DNA from: Loripinus fragilis
Lineage: Eukaryota; Mollusca; Bivalvia; Lucinida; Lucinidae
Assembly: GCA_964019695.1 (NCBI GenBank)
Contig: OZ026516.1
Span: 97,340,368-97,404,367 of the forward strand
DNA: 64,000 bases
Reading direction: 5' to 3'
The notes under the pieces were generated by a model. It was given only the letters and a program-made list of their open reading frames with translations. It ran no database searches and was not told the DNA's origin. The position numbers and the translations under genes are program-made. This document shows positions 22,395 to 33,689 of the stretch, piece after piece; the stretch's first letter is position 1; every line of letters starts with the position of its first letter.

Positions 22395-23954
22395 GCCCTC
22401 TTTGTACGTACCGGCTCGTTGACTTCCGGGTAGTTTGTTACAGCCTCTGTCATACGTATATGACAATAAAATAACGGAAATAACATCTACATGTTAAATT
22501 CCAAGCCTTTCTACATTTTCTCTCAGCCGCGGTTGCGATAAATATTAACACGCTTTTCTAACACAAAAATGAAAAATTCCAACTCACCACTTAACAAACA
22601 ATCAAATCGCAAAGCACAACGTATGGTTCTCCGTTTAGATGAAGCACAACTGTTATCTACCATTGGCGCATTTTATCGGATGGTGCCCTGTTGATTTTTA
22701 TCGTTTCGCAATATATATATCCTGTGCTATTCTACATTTCTGATAATTTGTTTAAATGGATTTTATCTTTATGTTTCTGATAAATGGCCTTGTGGATATG
22801 ATGTATAAAGTATGGAAGCGTAGTAGGGATAAAACTGATGTTGCGGGTTTTTGTCGTCTGCTGATTTTTTTTTTCTCAAAACTAATTTTTTCGAAAAAAT
22901 CTTTTAGGAATACCATGAGAGTGTCAAACAGTTTGAATCCAGATCAGGGCCGATGTATTGATCTCGGCCATAACGGTTAGCAAAAATTATCAACAGACGG
23001 CATTAGATGTCGGTTAGTCTGAAACAATGTTTAGAAGAAAAAAAAATCAATATAAAATTGCAATTATGATGAAATTTCTATTTTATCAAAACATTCTAGC
23101 TTCTAGTCAGATGTCATCAGAGAGAAACATGTTTAAGGACTGGACCCAGTCTAGTCTCGGATGGACGTTCAAAACGTTAATGTCCACGCGAAAATAAACT
23201 TCTTTAAAATGGACTATCTGTATCGTGTGTATCATGTATATTATATCAATAACATTCATTCTTATAATATAGAGCAGAGAAACGATTTAAGCCAATCAAG
23301 GATCATAACCATGTTTTTATTCGTCTAAAACGAAAAAGATAAAGTATCATGACTTTGCCGCCTTTCTGTTCATTAATTTCGACAAGACCAGTCAAAGGTA
23401 GAGCAATATCACTGACTTGAATATCTGATAAATAAATTAAAAGCTGATTGTTTTATTGGTCATGATACAAGTATTTTATTGTACAAATACTCGTGAATAT
23501 GTAAATATTCGCACTTGTAGGGGGAAACTCATCTTCGACTCGTCCCGCCTACAAGAGCAAATATTTGTATATACACTCGTAAATTGGACAATAAAGCTAA
23601 CAAATCTATCTATCAATGCACTTACAAAATTATATGAAAACCCGTCCATTTGTTCTTAAACTTAAGAGCTAAATCATAAATTACACATCAATCAAGCGCT
23701 ACTGCACGGCTAAATTTGCTCTGCTTCAACAGCAAACTTCTCCTTTATGCAAATTTTAACAATAGTTCCTAAGAATGCAAACAAAGCGATGATAGCCAGA
23801 CAGACCGGACAGACTGGAATTTTTGGAGATTATAAGTGTATTTTATCGCACGATGCATTTGCGCTCATTTTGAATTTAACAATTCTTTTGAATCATCAAT
23901 TACGGCTTCTACCCATTATATTATGTGGGGTTTCGTGTTTATTCCTGGCCACGA

Positions 23955-24176
23955 TCGCGAGGTTTTAAAACTTTTTCATGCTCAACTCAACTGAGCATGA
24001 AAATGATTCTGCTCATAAATGTTAAAATGCCAACAACTGTTGGCATTTTAACATTTATAAGCAGGATCATGTATACAACAACAGAGTGTATGAGGCAGAG
24101 AGAGCATCCTTATCTTATATGAGCAGTTGAACTGTCATGCTCAGTTCATGACAAAAGTTTTATAATCTCGAGTTTA
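23955..24176. mobile_element. MITE G, copy 1
   Basis: CGCGAGGTTTTAAAACTTTT at the left and AAAAGTTTTATAATCTCGAG at the right. Inside are hairpins CTCAACTCAACTGAG and GTTAAAATGCCAACA-CTGTTGGCATTTTAAC (24019-24055). Confidence 0.78.
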
Positions 24177-24593
24177 GTGGCTATAGAAGAGTCCTTTGTA
24201 TCCTCTCTCCCATTGCATGTCACCTCCATTCTCGCGAGACCTGACGATACCTCATCTAGATCTCTCGCATTTCGCCCTTTGCATCATGGGTAACTAGCGA
24301 TATTTGGCTAGTCTCGTTCAATTCTCGCACTCCGGTAGTGACAGAATTAATTGTTAAAATAGCAAAAAAGTTATATTTTTGACAGTTTAGTCAATATTTT
24401 CTGAATGTAAAGCCCTGAGTCATGCAAGCAGTGATTGCATGAAATATTTTTAATAAAAATGGCGGTTCAATCCCAGTGTGCACCGAGCGAAAGGCGACAG
24501 GTTAGTTCGTGCTAGCGGACTTCCTGTGCGACAATGTGTCACCTCTACACTACTCCGGAAGACTGTCAATTTCAAATTTCGGCATGTTACAAG

Positions 24594-24755
24594 TAATAGT
24601 TATACCATGGGTTGTCCGCCTGTACGTGGAGATTATCTTACGTACAGGTGGTCAAACATGTTATAACTATTTTATACCACCTACATCAGTGTAGACCTTG
24701 CACATCACGAGATATCTCAAGCTAAAGTTGGTAAAGGTGGTGTAATGTATGTTGA
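24594..24755. repeat. Inverted-repeat element C, copy 3 (opposite orientation)
   Basis: AGTTATACCATGGGTTGTCC hairpin first, then TTTATACCACCTACATCAGT and AAGTTGGTAAAGGTGGT. The inner stem is shortened. Confidence 0.8.
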
Positions 24756-25064
24756 TTCAAGTTCCAATAATAACATTTAGACTTAATGTACTCTAGGTAT
24801 TACGCCCGAAAACATAAAATGATCTTTGGAGGCACACAGGGCATCCCATATTTTACACTGGATTATTTATTACTTAATATATTATCAGTGTATCTTAGTA
24901 GACAAACTATACACTGCGGGTACAAATGTACGCATATAGCTCAGTACGCCTGCAGCTTACGTCTGAGCTCTATGCATACCCTGTCTCTGCGTGAGCTGAC
25001 ATCCGCATACAGCTCTCCGTAGCTGATAGCTTCAGGGTCGTCGAAGGGTACGATTAATTTTTCA

Positions 25065-25200
25065 AGTTGACTTTTTTTTATTTCTCAGCTCAACCATATG
25101 TTTGATCTTTGAGATGGTTCACTTGAGCACCCAAAACGTATGTTAACACGAAAACATTCGCAGTTTTACGCTTAAAATGTTTTTTTTTCTATCTAGACCT
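25065..25200. repeat. Repeat I, copy 2
   Basis: TTTCTCAGCTCAACCATATG, GAGATGGTTCACTTGAGCAC, AAAACATTCGCAGTTTTACG and TCTATCTAGACC are in the same order as copy 1. Confidence 0.6.
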
Positions 25201-25852
25201 ACGTAATGACATATTTTGCACTTGATTAAACTAGTCTGAAACCCGCAAAAATGACCAACGTTTATTCGAATATTTGAAAGACCGCAACATTTACATAACA
25301 CATTTTTTACACAATATTGCGGTCTCATAAACGGTAAATGTTCTAAAATTTCGAACACTTTACTCGTTCTTTAAAAAAAAGAAAAAAAGATTCGGACTGA
25401 CAGTGATTTGTTGCTTAATATATCACTGTCTGTCGTACAGTCGTAAGCTTCGCGCACGTGATTTATCCACACTTTCAGTCAGTGATATTTTAAGCAACAA
25501 ATCACTGCTGGATCTGTCATCTTGATAAGAGCGCAAGAATTTCCCCGTAATCTCTTTTGGACTGAACTGACGGTTATTTTTACGTACGTCTTGAACGTTC
25601 ATTAATTTTAATAGTTGTAAAAACACTCATTACGCCGTCTAATATCAACATTACTTGGCTTTATGAGATAATGGACGTCATAAAAATCACGACGCTTTAA
25701 TGAAGTCAGGCTATTGCGTGTAATGATTTATTACTCAATTTATCACTATACTAAACCATTGGTTCTATAGGCAGGGTGTGTTAGAATCTCAAATAAAACG
25801 CTGGTTATCAGGGCTCGAGTTCACAAAATGCTTGTCGGAAGAGTAAACGGGG

Positions 25853-26072
25853 AAGACCCTGATAAAACTGCTTCTGATCAGGGTCTGCCCTGTTTGTCTA
25901 GGCCCCGTTTTGGCAGGCAACTGGAGTTCGATATTTTAGAAAATTTACAACAGGCTTGAGCAGACTGCTTCTTTGGAAGCAGTCTGGTCATGGTCTGCCC
26001 TGATTGTCTAGGCCCCTTTTTGGCAGGCAACTAGTGTTCGAAATTTTAGAACATTTACAGCAAGCTTGATCC
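25853..26072. repeat. Two-unit tandem repeat, about 110 bp
   Basis: GGTCTGCCCTGTTTGTCTAG and GGTCTGCCCTGATTGTCTAG begin matched blocks that continue with GGCCCC-TTTTGGCAGGCAACT and TTTAGAA-ATTTACA. The second unit has a full hairpin AGACTGCTTCTTTGGAAGCA-GTCT. Confidence 0.8.
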
Positions 26073-26499
26073 TCATATTTACAACTGCTGCCGAGGTCGA
26101 TATATATCACGTATTTTTTGTTCCCAATGGGGTTTTCAGTCAATATTGTGATCGACATTGGATTACTATGCTCTGCGTTATGTTCATGTATGTTTAGGTG
26201 GCTTTTAATGTGCCTGACAAATCCACCAAAATGTCCGTCCTGCGAAGACTTAGGTCAGGCTGATAAAAAACCCAGAAAGATAAGTCTTCACTGTGAACCC
26301 ATTGTGTACCTTATGACTCATGAACTCTTCATGTGAACAGCAAATACTCTGATCAGACCGGATATACGCCCAAATAATCTGAGGTTTTGCCTGGCGCACA
26401 TTTTGGCTTTTTGTCATGCACTAACTGTTTTCTTTCCACTTCATGAGGTTTCATGGCTTCAATTTGCCATATTGCCATACCGTCAAATATTTACTATAT

Positions 26500-26735
26500 G
26501 AGCCGCGGCACGAGATTTCCAACAATTAGACATTTTGACAAGTGTAGACTCAGACGAGCCTGTGCAGCCTCCTGTTAAGCGTAGAAACTCCAAACAATGT
26601 TCAGTCAGTAGCTCAACAGTCATAGAATATTCAAGCGACAAGCAAAGGCTCTGATCAGTCTGCGCGTATGCGCAGGCTGGTCTGAGCCTTTGCTGGTCGC
26701 ACATACCAAATTGTTGGAAATCTCATGCACTGGCT
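26500..26735. mobile_element. MITE B, copy 5
   Basis: GAGCCGCGGCACGAGATTTC at the left and GAAATCTCATGCACTGGCTC at the right. Internal hairpin TGCGCGTATGCGCA. Confidence 0.84.
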
Positions 26736-27584
26736 CATATTCGGTTACAATATCGGTGCAATGTGGTCCCTCGCATATGCATATAGAGGACATCAAATAT
26801 TTGCGACAGTCCTGCGATATATACTGTCGCAAATAGTTTGACGTCATTAATTACGTCACGGCTCTATGCGGCTTAAATCTAGGAGATGATGCATTGATAA
26901 GTTGTGGGTCTTTCATGCAAACCAAATATCTATGTGTCTTGATCCACATCTGAATAAAGGGTGAGGTTGGCGCCGTGAAACCAGTTTAAGCCCTCCAGTA
27001 AAATATTTTACTGACCGTTCCATGGTGGTGCTTCTTTTGTGGACCTTTTATGTTTTTCTGTCTTGTGTTTGCTATGCCTTTGTGCGCGTCTGTTTATATG
27101 TGCCTTGTGGTCACCTGCTGGGAAAGGACTGGCCTCTTGGCTCTCTTTTGTGGTGTTTCACTTTCCCATTGGTATTCTGGGTCAGGTGTGGTACTTGGTT
27201 GTATCGATTCCTGATCTTTGCACCCTTATTTACTTTTACAACGCTCCCGTTTGAGACGAGATTGTAGTAACCGCAATCGAATGGGGATAACTCTATTCAA
27301 AATTTTCATTTTGGGAGGTATATCGTCTTGTCACGTTTTTCGGCTCCGCCCGTGCGTTGCCGTAAAACCAAATTTGTTATATCTGAAACTGAAAACTTTT
27401 AATTAAGTTATTTCCGAAACTTATGTTCAACATGGGTCGTGCACATACTGTCAGTTGATTTGATTTGCAAATCTACAAATACTGAGCGGAAAAAACACCT
27501 GCAAACTTTCAGGGTGAAAAATGAGGAGGTGTTTCGCACACAATGTTATCACCACCGATATATGAGCTTGTACTTCGACAGTGA

Positions 27585-27768
27585 TCATGGTCATTATGAC
27601 CAGAAAATGCCACAATCAAAACCACAGACCAACCCACGGCACCGCGAGGAAGAGACGACACAGAGCAATAACAACCACACGACAGCAAGTACACAATGAA
27701 GTAAAGCATCCAGCTCTCTCTTCCTTAGAGAGATGATTGCAAAACTATAAGTGGCTGATGTAAATCTT
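27585..27768 (-). mobile_element. LINE 3' tail, short copy, adjacent to an opposite copy
   Basis: Fixed end at TATGACCAGAAAATGCCACA; landmarks CACCGCGAGGAAGAG and AGAGATGATTGCAAAACT. It lies back to back (truncated 5' ends facing) with the plus-strand copy that starts at 27772. Confidence 0.7.
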
Positions 27769-27771
27769 TGG

Positions 27772-28262
27772 ATGGGCCCACTGTGGCTCAGCTGGGAGTT
27801 TTCCTTAGCTCTGTGAGTTGAGAGCCATTTTCTTTGTTTCATTACAGTATGTTTTAAATCAATTTGATTGTACCCTGTGATAATGCGTTGGATAAGTTAG
27901 GAAGCCTCCACATGAGCTGAAGAAAGTTTGTGGTTTTACAACAGCAGAATCTCGGGCGAAGATTTGACCAGTAAAATCAATTTAAGCCCCAGTGGCTTCG
28001 GCTGCTGTCCGTACTTATGCTGTGATTCTGTCGTTATTGATTCATTGTTTATTGTTGCTACCATTTTTGTGGGGGTTGTGTTTTGTTGTACAGTACTTAG
28101 TGTCGTTTCTAGTTTTGCAATTATCTCGCTTGGGAAGAAAGAGCTTTACTTTACTTTAATTGCATTTTGATGTCTTGCGACTATTGGTGCTCTGTGTCTC
28201 TTCCTCGCGGTGCCTTGCGTTGGTCTGCAGTGTGTGGTTGTTGTACTTCCTGGCCATACTCA
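27772..28262 (+). mobile_element. LINE 3' tail copy
   Basis: Starts at TGGGCCCACTGTGGCTCAGC and contains the AACAGCAGAATCTCGGGC and GGCTTCGGCTGCTGTCCG blocks. It ends at CTGGCCATACTCACC. Confidence 0.78.
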
Positions 28263-28264
28263 CC

Positions 28265-28870
28265 AACTTTAAATTTTTAACATCTTTTAAGTGACAAATT
28301 AATTTGTCTTTGATAACCAAAAACGCAACGCGTCTTCAGGTGCATTAGTTTGGAATAGCATTCCACTTGATATAAAAAATTCTATGACTCTAAATTCCTT
28401 TGTTCAAAACTGTACATTCTGGTTAAAAGGTAAATATGTTTAATTTGCATAGCCAGCTAGAGGGTCATCTAGCTTTCATTGTTGTTTTATTATAGGGCCT
28501 TGACGCGAGAATGCCTGTCTTCGTGGGTTTGCAGACAACAAAGGCGCAGACCAGCCTGCGCTTCCGCGCAGTCTGATCAATACCTTTGTTATTCGCTTAT
28601 TGAAAAGTACAATACCTAGACTTGCTACGAGTGAAATTTCAATTTTCTAGCTAGCCTATGTAGCGGACCAGGTTGGTTTGAATCTCACTTTGTTGGAAAC
28701 CCCGAAGCTAGGTTTTCTCACGTCATGACCCATATGTATATGTGTGTAGGGTGTGGGTGTTCTTTATTGTTGGATATATGTATTTTCCTCATGTTTGAGG
28801 GCCCCAAGGAAGATTGATTCGTCAATTGGGTTACCCTCACTAAATAAAGTCGTTACTTACTTACTTACAT
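28265..28870 (+). mobile_element. Second LINE 3' end (RT C-terminus, 3' UTR, TTAC tail), split by a MITE
   Basis: The RT C-terminal end SGALVWNSIPLDIKNSMTLN...WLKGKYV-stop is at 28.34-28.44 kb. After an inserted inverted-repeat element (28495-28737), the 3' UTR resumes with GAGGGCCCCAAGGAAG and GGGTTACCCTCAC. That UTR hairpin is common at the 3' end of CR1/L2/Jockey-like LINEs (recalled). It finishes with CTAAATAAAG and a (TTAC)4 tail at 28853-28868. Confidence 0.78.
28495..28737. mobile_element. MITE F, copy 2, inside a LINE 3' end
   Basis: GGGCCTTGACGCGAGAATGC at the left and TTCTCACGTCATGACCC at the right. Same interior as copy 1. It divides the LINE RT C-terminus from its 3' UTR. Confidence 0.8.
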
Positions 28871-29919
28871 TTTGAGATTAAGAAACTTTTTAATCATTTG
28901 TATTTACTTTCTTGTGATAATTCCTTTGTCTATACCTGTACTAATCATTATCAACATGAAAATAATAATTATTGATGTATCATCTGAAAGTCGTACTGCT
29001 GTTATTGTTATCTTTAGAGGAGTCTGTACGAATGTAATATGCAACTATTAGGTCACTGTCTAACAATGCCCGGAATCGGTTCCTATCTCTGTTAGCTCTA
29101 CAATAGACCGGGTATTGCAAACCACGTACGTGGCGATACATTGACCTTATAGTTGAAAGTAATGCAAATATTGAACAATATGCAACTTTTTTTAAAATCT
29201 TGAATGAATGATTGTTTACACAAAGTGCCCCCTTTGATATGAGCTGGCTCACTGATAAACAAACAGGAAATATATCTTAAAATGTACTCTGAAGAGTCCA
29301 TTTAATATGGGTCAAGGGTATGGTTAATTATCTGAAATGTCGAATATTTAACTTTTCTTTTTTTTTCTAATAACTACTCTAGCGGCCATTCAAGCTACTG
29401 TCATGCTAGCATAGAGTGACAGTGACGTCATGTTTTGTTTATACAGTTATCAGGGACTTCGAATCGATATATCACTTGTGTGTTAATCCTATCCGATTCG
29501 TATAGCTTAAGTGGAGTGTACAAATTAATGTTTTACATGACAATTGTAAACAGAATTCGACGTCACTGTCACTCAGTAAGAAATGGCCCCGTTTACTCCA
29601 TGGAGTAGAAAGACCAAACTATTCTTAAAATGTGAGAAAATTTGTATATTTTATGAAATGAGTTGGCAGGTGTGCAGCCTTGTGGTCAGTTTTTAGACCC
29701 AAATTAACTGGCAATGTACTACACTACAGCTGAGAGAGTACCAAGCTGGAACCAACATGTGTGATATTTTGTAGAAATATTCTGTTATGCATTTGCATAT
29801 GACTGTCGTAACTACGCCAGATGGGACCCTGCTCATGTTACTGAAATGCTTCGTCTGCCACAGACAGCGACTGATGTCATATAATAAAGCATTTGAAGAC
29901 AGAAACGTGTTGTTACAAT

Positions 29920-30050
29920 ATTTCGTTGTTCTTTCAATAGCTTCTGGTCAGAAGAGAGAGCTAATTGCTTTGCTTTTATTGTCTTACGGATGTCGTGTTA
30001 CTTTAAATGCTATGTGACTCTTCCTCGCGGCGCCACGAGTTGGTCTGGCT
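29920..30050 (+). mobile_element. LINE 3' tail fragment
   Basis: Only the AGAAGAGAGAGCTAATTGCTTTGC to TCCTCGCGGCGCCACGAGTT part of the tail is present. Both ends are lost; the downstream neighbour is a GGATCC-type short repeat. Confidence 0.6.
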
Positions 30051-30193
30051 TGGTAGCTTTGTGATTTTAGGGGATCCGGATCAATATTGCTAGGAAACCC
30101 TATATTTTTGTGTTTTAGGGGGTTTGGGCCCCCTGCCCCCTTCTGGATCCGCCCATGAACTTCCACCATAAGGTAAGGTGATAGAACAAGATG

Positions 30194-30394
30194 GGGGGAG
30201 CGCAGTGGCTCAGTGGTAGAATGCTTGACTCGAGACTGAGGGGTTGCGGGTTCCAGCCTCACCGACGTCACTGCGTTGTGTCCTTGAGCAAGACACACTT
30301 ATCCTTGCTTAGTACAGGTACAACCCAGAAAGACCCGTCCCGACATAACTGAAAAATTGTTGATTAGGACATAAAAAATCAAATCAAACAAACA
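30194..30394 (+). mobile_element. tRNA-derived SINE, full length, 11-bp target duplication
   Basis: Has an A-box-like TGGCTCAGTGGTAGAATGC and a B-box-like GGGTTGCGGGTTCCAGCC. The body contains GTGTCCTTGAGCAAGACACA, and the tail is A-rich (AAAATCAAATCAAACAAAC). It is flanked by AGAACAAGATG at 30183-30193 and 30395-30405, a perfect target-site duplication, which suggests a fairly recent insertion. Confidence 0.87.
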
Positions 30395-30414
30395 AGAACA
30401 AGATGAAAAGGATA

Positions 30415-31500
30415 TTCAGAGTATTGTTTCTGTTATTACTGGTAGGTTTGGAAATCAATTAGAATTTGGTACGGATAAGGAACCCGACTCACCTGAACCT
30501 CTAACAAATATTGCAACGGGTGTTGTAGCGACTGCAAGTATTTTAAAAAAAACTTAATGAGGCAAAAGAAAATGGAAAACGGTCTTGATACAAGAAATGG
30601 TTCTGATTCCATTTAACTGTCTTTGTCTTTGCAAAAAGAAGCGTCAGGACACCTTTAATAATATAGGTGCCTAAAATAATACAAGGAAGAAACAATAAAT
30701 TGTATCTGTGGAGTCAGATTGTGACATTTTTAGACGGTTTTTGGTTGTAAAGAATTATTAATAGGAGAGTAGATTTTGAGGCATTGCTTGAATATATACT
30801 GGGCGCCCGGGTAGCTCAGTCGGTAGCGTGTTTAGCTCTGCCTAGCTGGATACCTCTGCCACGCAGGTTCGAATCCCGCTAGCGTCGCTAGCAAAAATAT
30901 CGATTATTGACAAATTATCAAATTGTTCCGGGTTGCGGTGGTTTCATTGTGTATTTCCCAGCCGAACGCCGAGAAATGCACTGGCTTTCCTCCACCACTA
31001 GACAGTCGGCGTCTCAGAAGCAGAATTGCTTAAGTCTGACGTCTATCTCAGTAAGAATATGAACTGTCAACAGTTCCTGTCGCATCTTATCCTGAACGGT
31101 CGCTTTTCAAAACAGGCTAAGCCCAGACACTGAAAGATATTGAAAATGAAGCCTAGGCGTCATTTATCAAGATAATTTCAGCAATAATGTCCAAGGAAGA
31201 TGCTGCATACTGCAGGCCTGTGTCCAGAACAGAAATTAACACATTTGATGATATAATATATAGTGTTGGACAGTTTATAAATTCTGCTTTCAGCGAAGGA
31301 GATACAGTTCAGGTAGTTTCTGAACATTTTGAAAATGACATCCCCATTAAAGCTGGAGAATGAAAACGCCGAGGGAAGATCCTTGGGTCTCCAGAGGTTA
31401 TCATTTATTCTAGAGAACAAATACTTCCTAGGAATTTGAAAACACATTTGTCCTGAATCAACTTGAAGGTGGACAACTTTTAGTATTATCTGGAGGATTT
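30415..31500 (+). pseudogene. Decayed protein-coding fragment of an uncharacterised invertebrate family, split by a SINE
   Basis: First piece (30.43-30.56 kb): GRFGNQLEFGTDKEPDSPEP and LTNIATGVVATASILKK. A middle piece near 30.76 kb reads RVDFEALLEYIL. After the SINE at 30.81-31.05 kb, a second piece starts at ATG 31183: EINTFDDIIYSVGQFINSAF, VVSEHF, IPIKAGE-stop-KRRGK, EVIIYSREQILPRN. These blocks resemble large multicopy proteins of unknown function in molluscs and cnidarians (recalled, not searched). The in-frame stops and the SINE mark it as dead. The minus-strand ORF over the second piece is a shadow. Confidence 0.55.
30808..31050 (+). mobile_element. tRNA-derived SINE, second family
   Basis: A box GGGTAGCTCAGTCGGTAGCG, B box AGGTTCGAATCCCGC, separated by a long insert. 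The body has GTTGCGGTGGTTTCATTGTG and GAGAAATGCACTGGC. It interrupts the decayed gene at 30.4-31.5 kb. The 3' end is not sharp. Confidence 0.72.
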
Positions 31501-31559
31501 AAGGATCACAAACGTGTTGTTACAATTACGCGATTTGTAATGCGGTGTCTGATCAGGGT

Positions 31560-32600
31560 CTTCACTGTTGGCTTACAGAATGTTCTAAAAATGAACAATA
31601 CACCATACAACCCTTAATTTGGAAAAATGGCCTCGTCCTACTGATAAGGGTCGGCAAGTAAGTCCAATTGGCTTAATTGGGTTAACCCTTTATGCATTCA
31701 TACTGACTGATGATCTATAGTTTAAAACAACCTGATTGCAACTTCAGGAACAATGTTGTAAACGATTCCCTCACCCAAGAACAATATGATATGGTGCTAT
31801 AATTTTTAATTAGTTCAATACAAGGCTGGACTGCTTTGCATTCTATGTATTGGTTTGTATTTTTCGCCGTGTCTGTATTATTGTGGTTCTTTTACAGGGT
31901 GTCAATGGTTTGTCTGTGGTATTCAACTTGAAAGCAAGCAAGACTGGAAAACTATGATGTAATAGTAATACCACATTCAATTTTAGAACCGGCTATTTCA
32001 AACAGAAAAGAAAACCAGCCAACATGCAGCATCATTCCTCCATCGGCCAGCCAGCAAAACGTTTCGCGGGCGGGCCGATCGGGAAATAACAAAGCACTTT
32101 CGTTTTTATGTTTGGAGTTGATCTTAAAACTGTGGCAGTCTAAAATGAATTCATCTTTAAAATTTTCTACACATGTAGAACACTATCATTTTTATTAAAT
32201 ATTGACAAAGTTATATTTGCTTATAGATTATCTGCAAACATTTCATGTTATGAAAATTGAGCAATGTCATTTTTGAGGGTACTTTAATAAGTTCTTTGCC
32301 CCACAAGAAGACGCCGTGGAGAGATTGTTTATTAGACGAAGTCTTATAATTCATTCTTGATCTAAAAAGTTGACTTGATATCTGTATGGAAGAAAGTACA
32401 TGCCATGAAATGATTATTTATCTATCGCAGAGGTTAAGTAGTATTTTTTTTTCACTTTCACATTAGTTCTAAATATGATTTTTACGTTGACGCTGAGAGA
32501 ATGATAGTTAAAACGCGAGATATGTAAAAAAAAATCTGCGTCGATGGTTTAAAAAAATAATATATGGCATGATACCTCTTCCGTAGGAAATATTTCCCGA
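31560..32600. other. Intergenic, no gene seen
   Basis: Only a decayed GGGCGGGCC hairpin relic near 32060 and AT-rich sequence. It may include the 3' terminus of the DIRS-like element, which could not be defined. Confidence 0.45.
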
Positions 32601-32625
32601 TATTTAAAGGTTACGGTCAACTAAA

Positions 32626-33684
32626 CTAATAGACGGTATTCTGGCCTGTGAGTAAAAGCAACAGTATATTTGTTGTAGAGCAGACGAAAATTTTCAGTAC
32701 ACCCCCAATCATGGTGCATAGTTGATGCATATGGTAGGCTGTTCCGATAGGCAAAATAAAATTTTCTGCACTACTTATTTTCCTTAATTCTTGAGTTTTT
32801 GCTAAATATGTTTTCATACACTGTATGACACAGATATTAGATTTTTTCACAGAAGGCTCAAAGATCATTTCTCTTAAGTGATTATTAACCTTTGATTGTT
32901 TAAGTAATCTACATATCCGCACTTTCATCATAAACTCTTTGGAAATCTCAATGTCATTCACTTGAATAGCCCATAATGTTTGGCAACGCTGTCCAGTTGT
33001 AAGAGCTAGTAAAGTAGTTAACTTAACTGACAACAGTTTCAAACTCACTTCTAATGTATTTAATAAATCCAAGTAAGTAATAACAGTTTGAACATCCCAT
33101 GTATTAACATATCTCGGCAATGAAGGCTTCATATTGAATATACCCTTCATAAAATGGCGTATTAAAGGTTCTGTGCCTATGTCTCGTTTGTATAACAAGG
33201 AAAACAATGATGACAGCATTGACTTAGCAGAGTAAATGGAACTATAATGTAATTTACTGCTAGACAGATGGGTCAAAAAAGTTAAAATTTCATTCAAAGA
33301 TGGGTTAATGGCATCAATTTGTTGTTCACTACAAAAATGCACCCACTTTTTGAAATATGACCCATATTGTTTTGAAGTACTTGATCTCCATGATGCACCA
33401 ATGATGGCTGCAGTTTCTGCTGGTATTCCTGCACGTGTGAGTTGTTCCCTGACAACCTGAAAACCACCATCCGCATTGATGTTAAGCGATATACTTTTCC
33501 TTATTTTGGAAAAAACAACAGATGGTCCACTTTCGGCTGAATGAAGCTGTCCCCCGAAACAAGTTTCAGCACATGTTGAAACCACGTTTGTGTTTGAAAT
33601 AAGGGAGCCACAAGAGTCAAGTCTGCTTCCTCTTCTATCACTTCTGTTTAATCCTTGACATGCAACTGAAAGGTGGAAAAGCAT
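32626..33684 (-). pseudogene. DIRS-like tyrosine recombinase, C-terminally truncated (352-codon ORF)
   Basis: The SAM-like N-terminal domain is visible (ASWRSSTSKQYGSYFKKW, about residues 95-115), as is the first catalytic block with Arg (LALTTGQRCQTL, near residue 230). The second catalytic block (HxxR) and the nucleophilic Tyr are absent: the frame leaves the family pattern after about residue 315 and stops at 32626. The first 60 or so residues overlap the RNase H end in another frame and may not be native. This protein family inserts circular cDNA; without box II and Tyr this copy cannot. Confidence 0.8.
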
Positions 33685-33689
33685 AATTT

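Noticed and set aside
27022..27267. 81-codon ORF rich in Trp, Cys and Phe, hydrophobic
   Set aside because: Open in more than one frame and with no splice or family support; likely part of an unidentified repeat. Not annotated as a gene.
30808..30895. tRNA gene (GTAGCTCAGTCGGTAG with GGTTCGAATCC)
   Set aside because: The spacing between boxes is too long and a SINE body follows directly.
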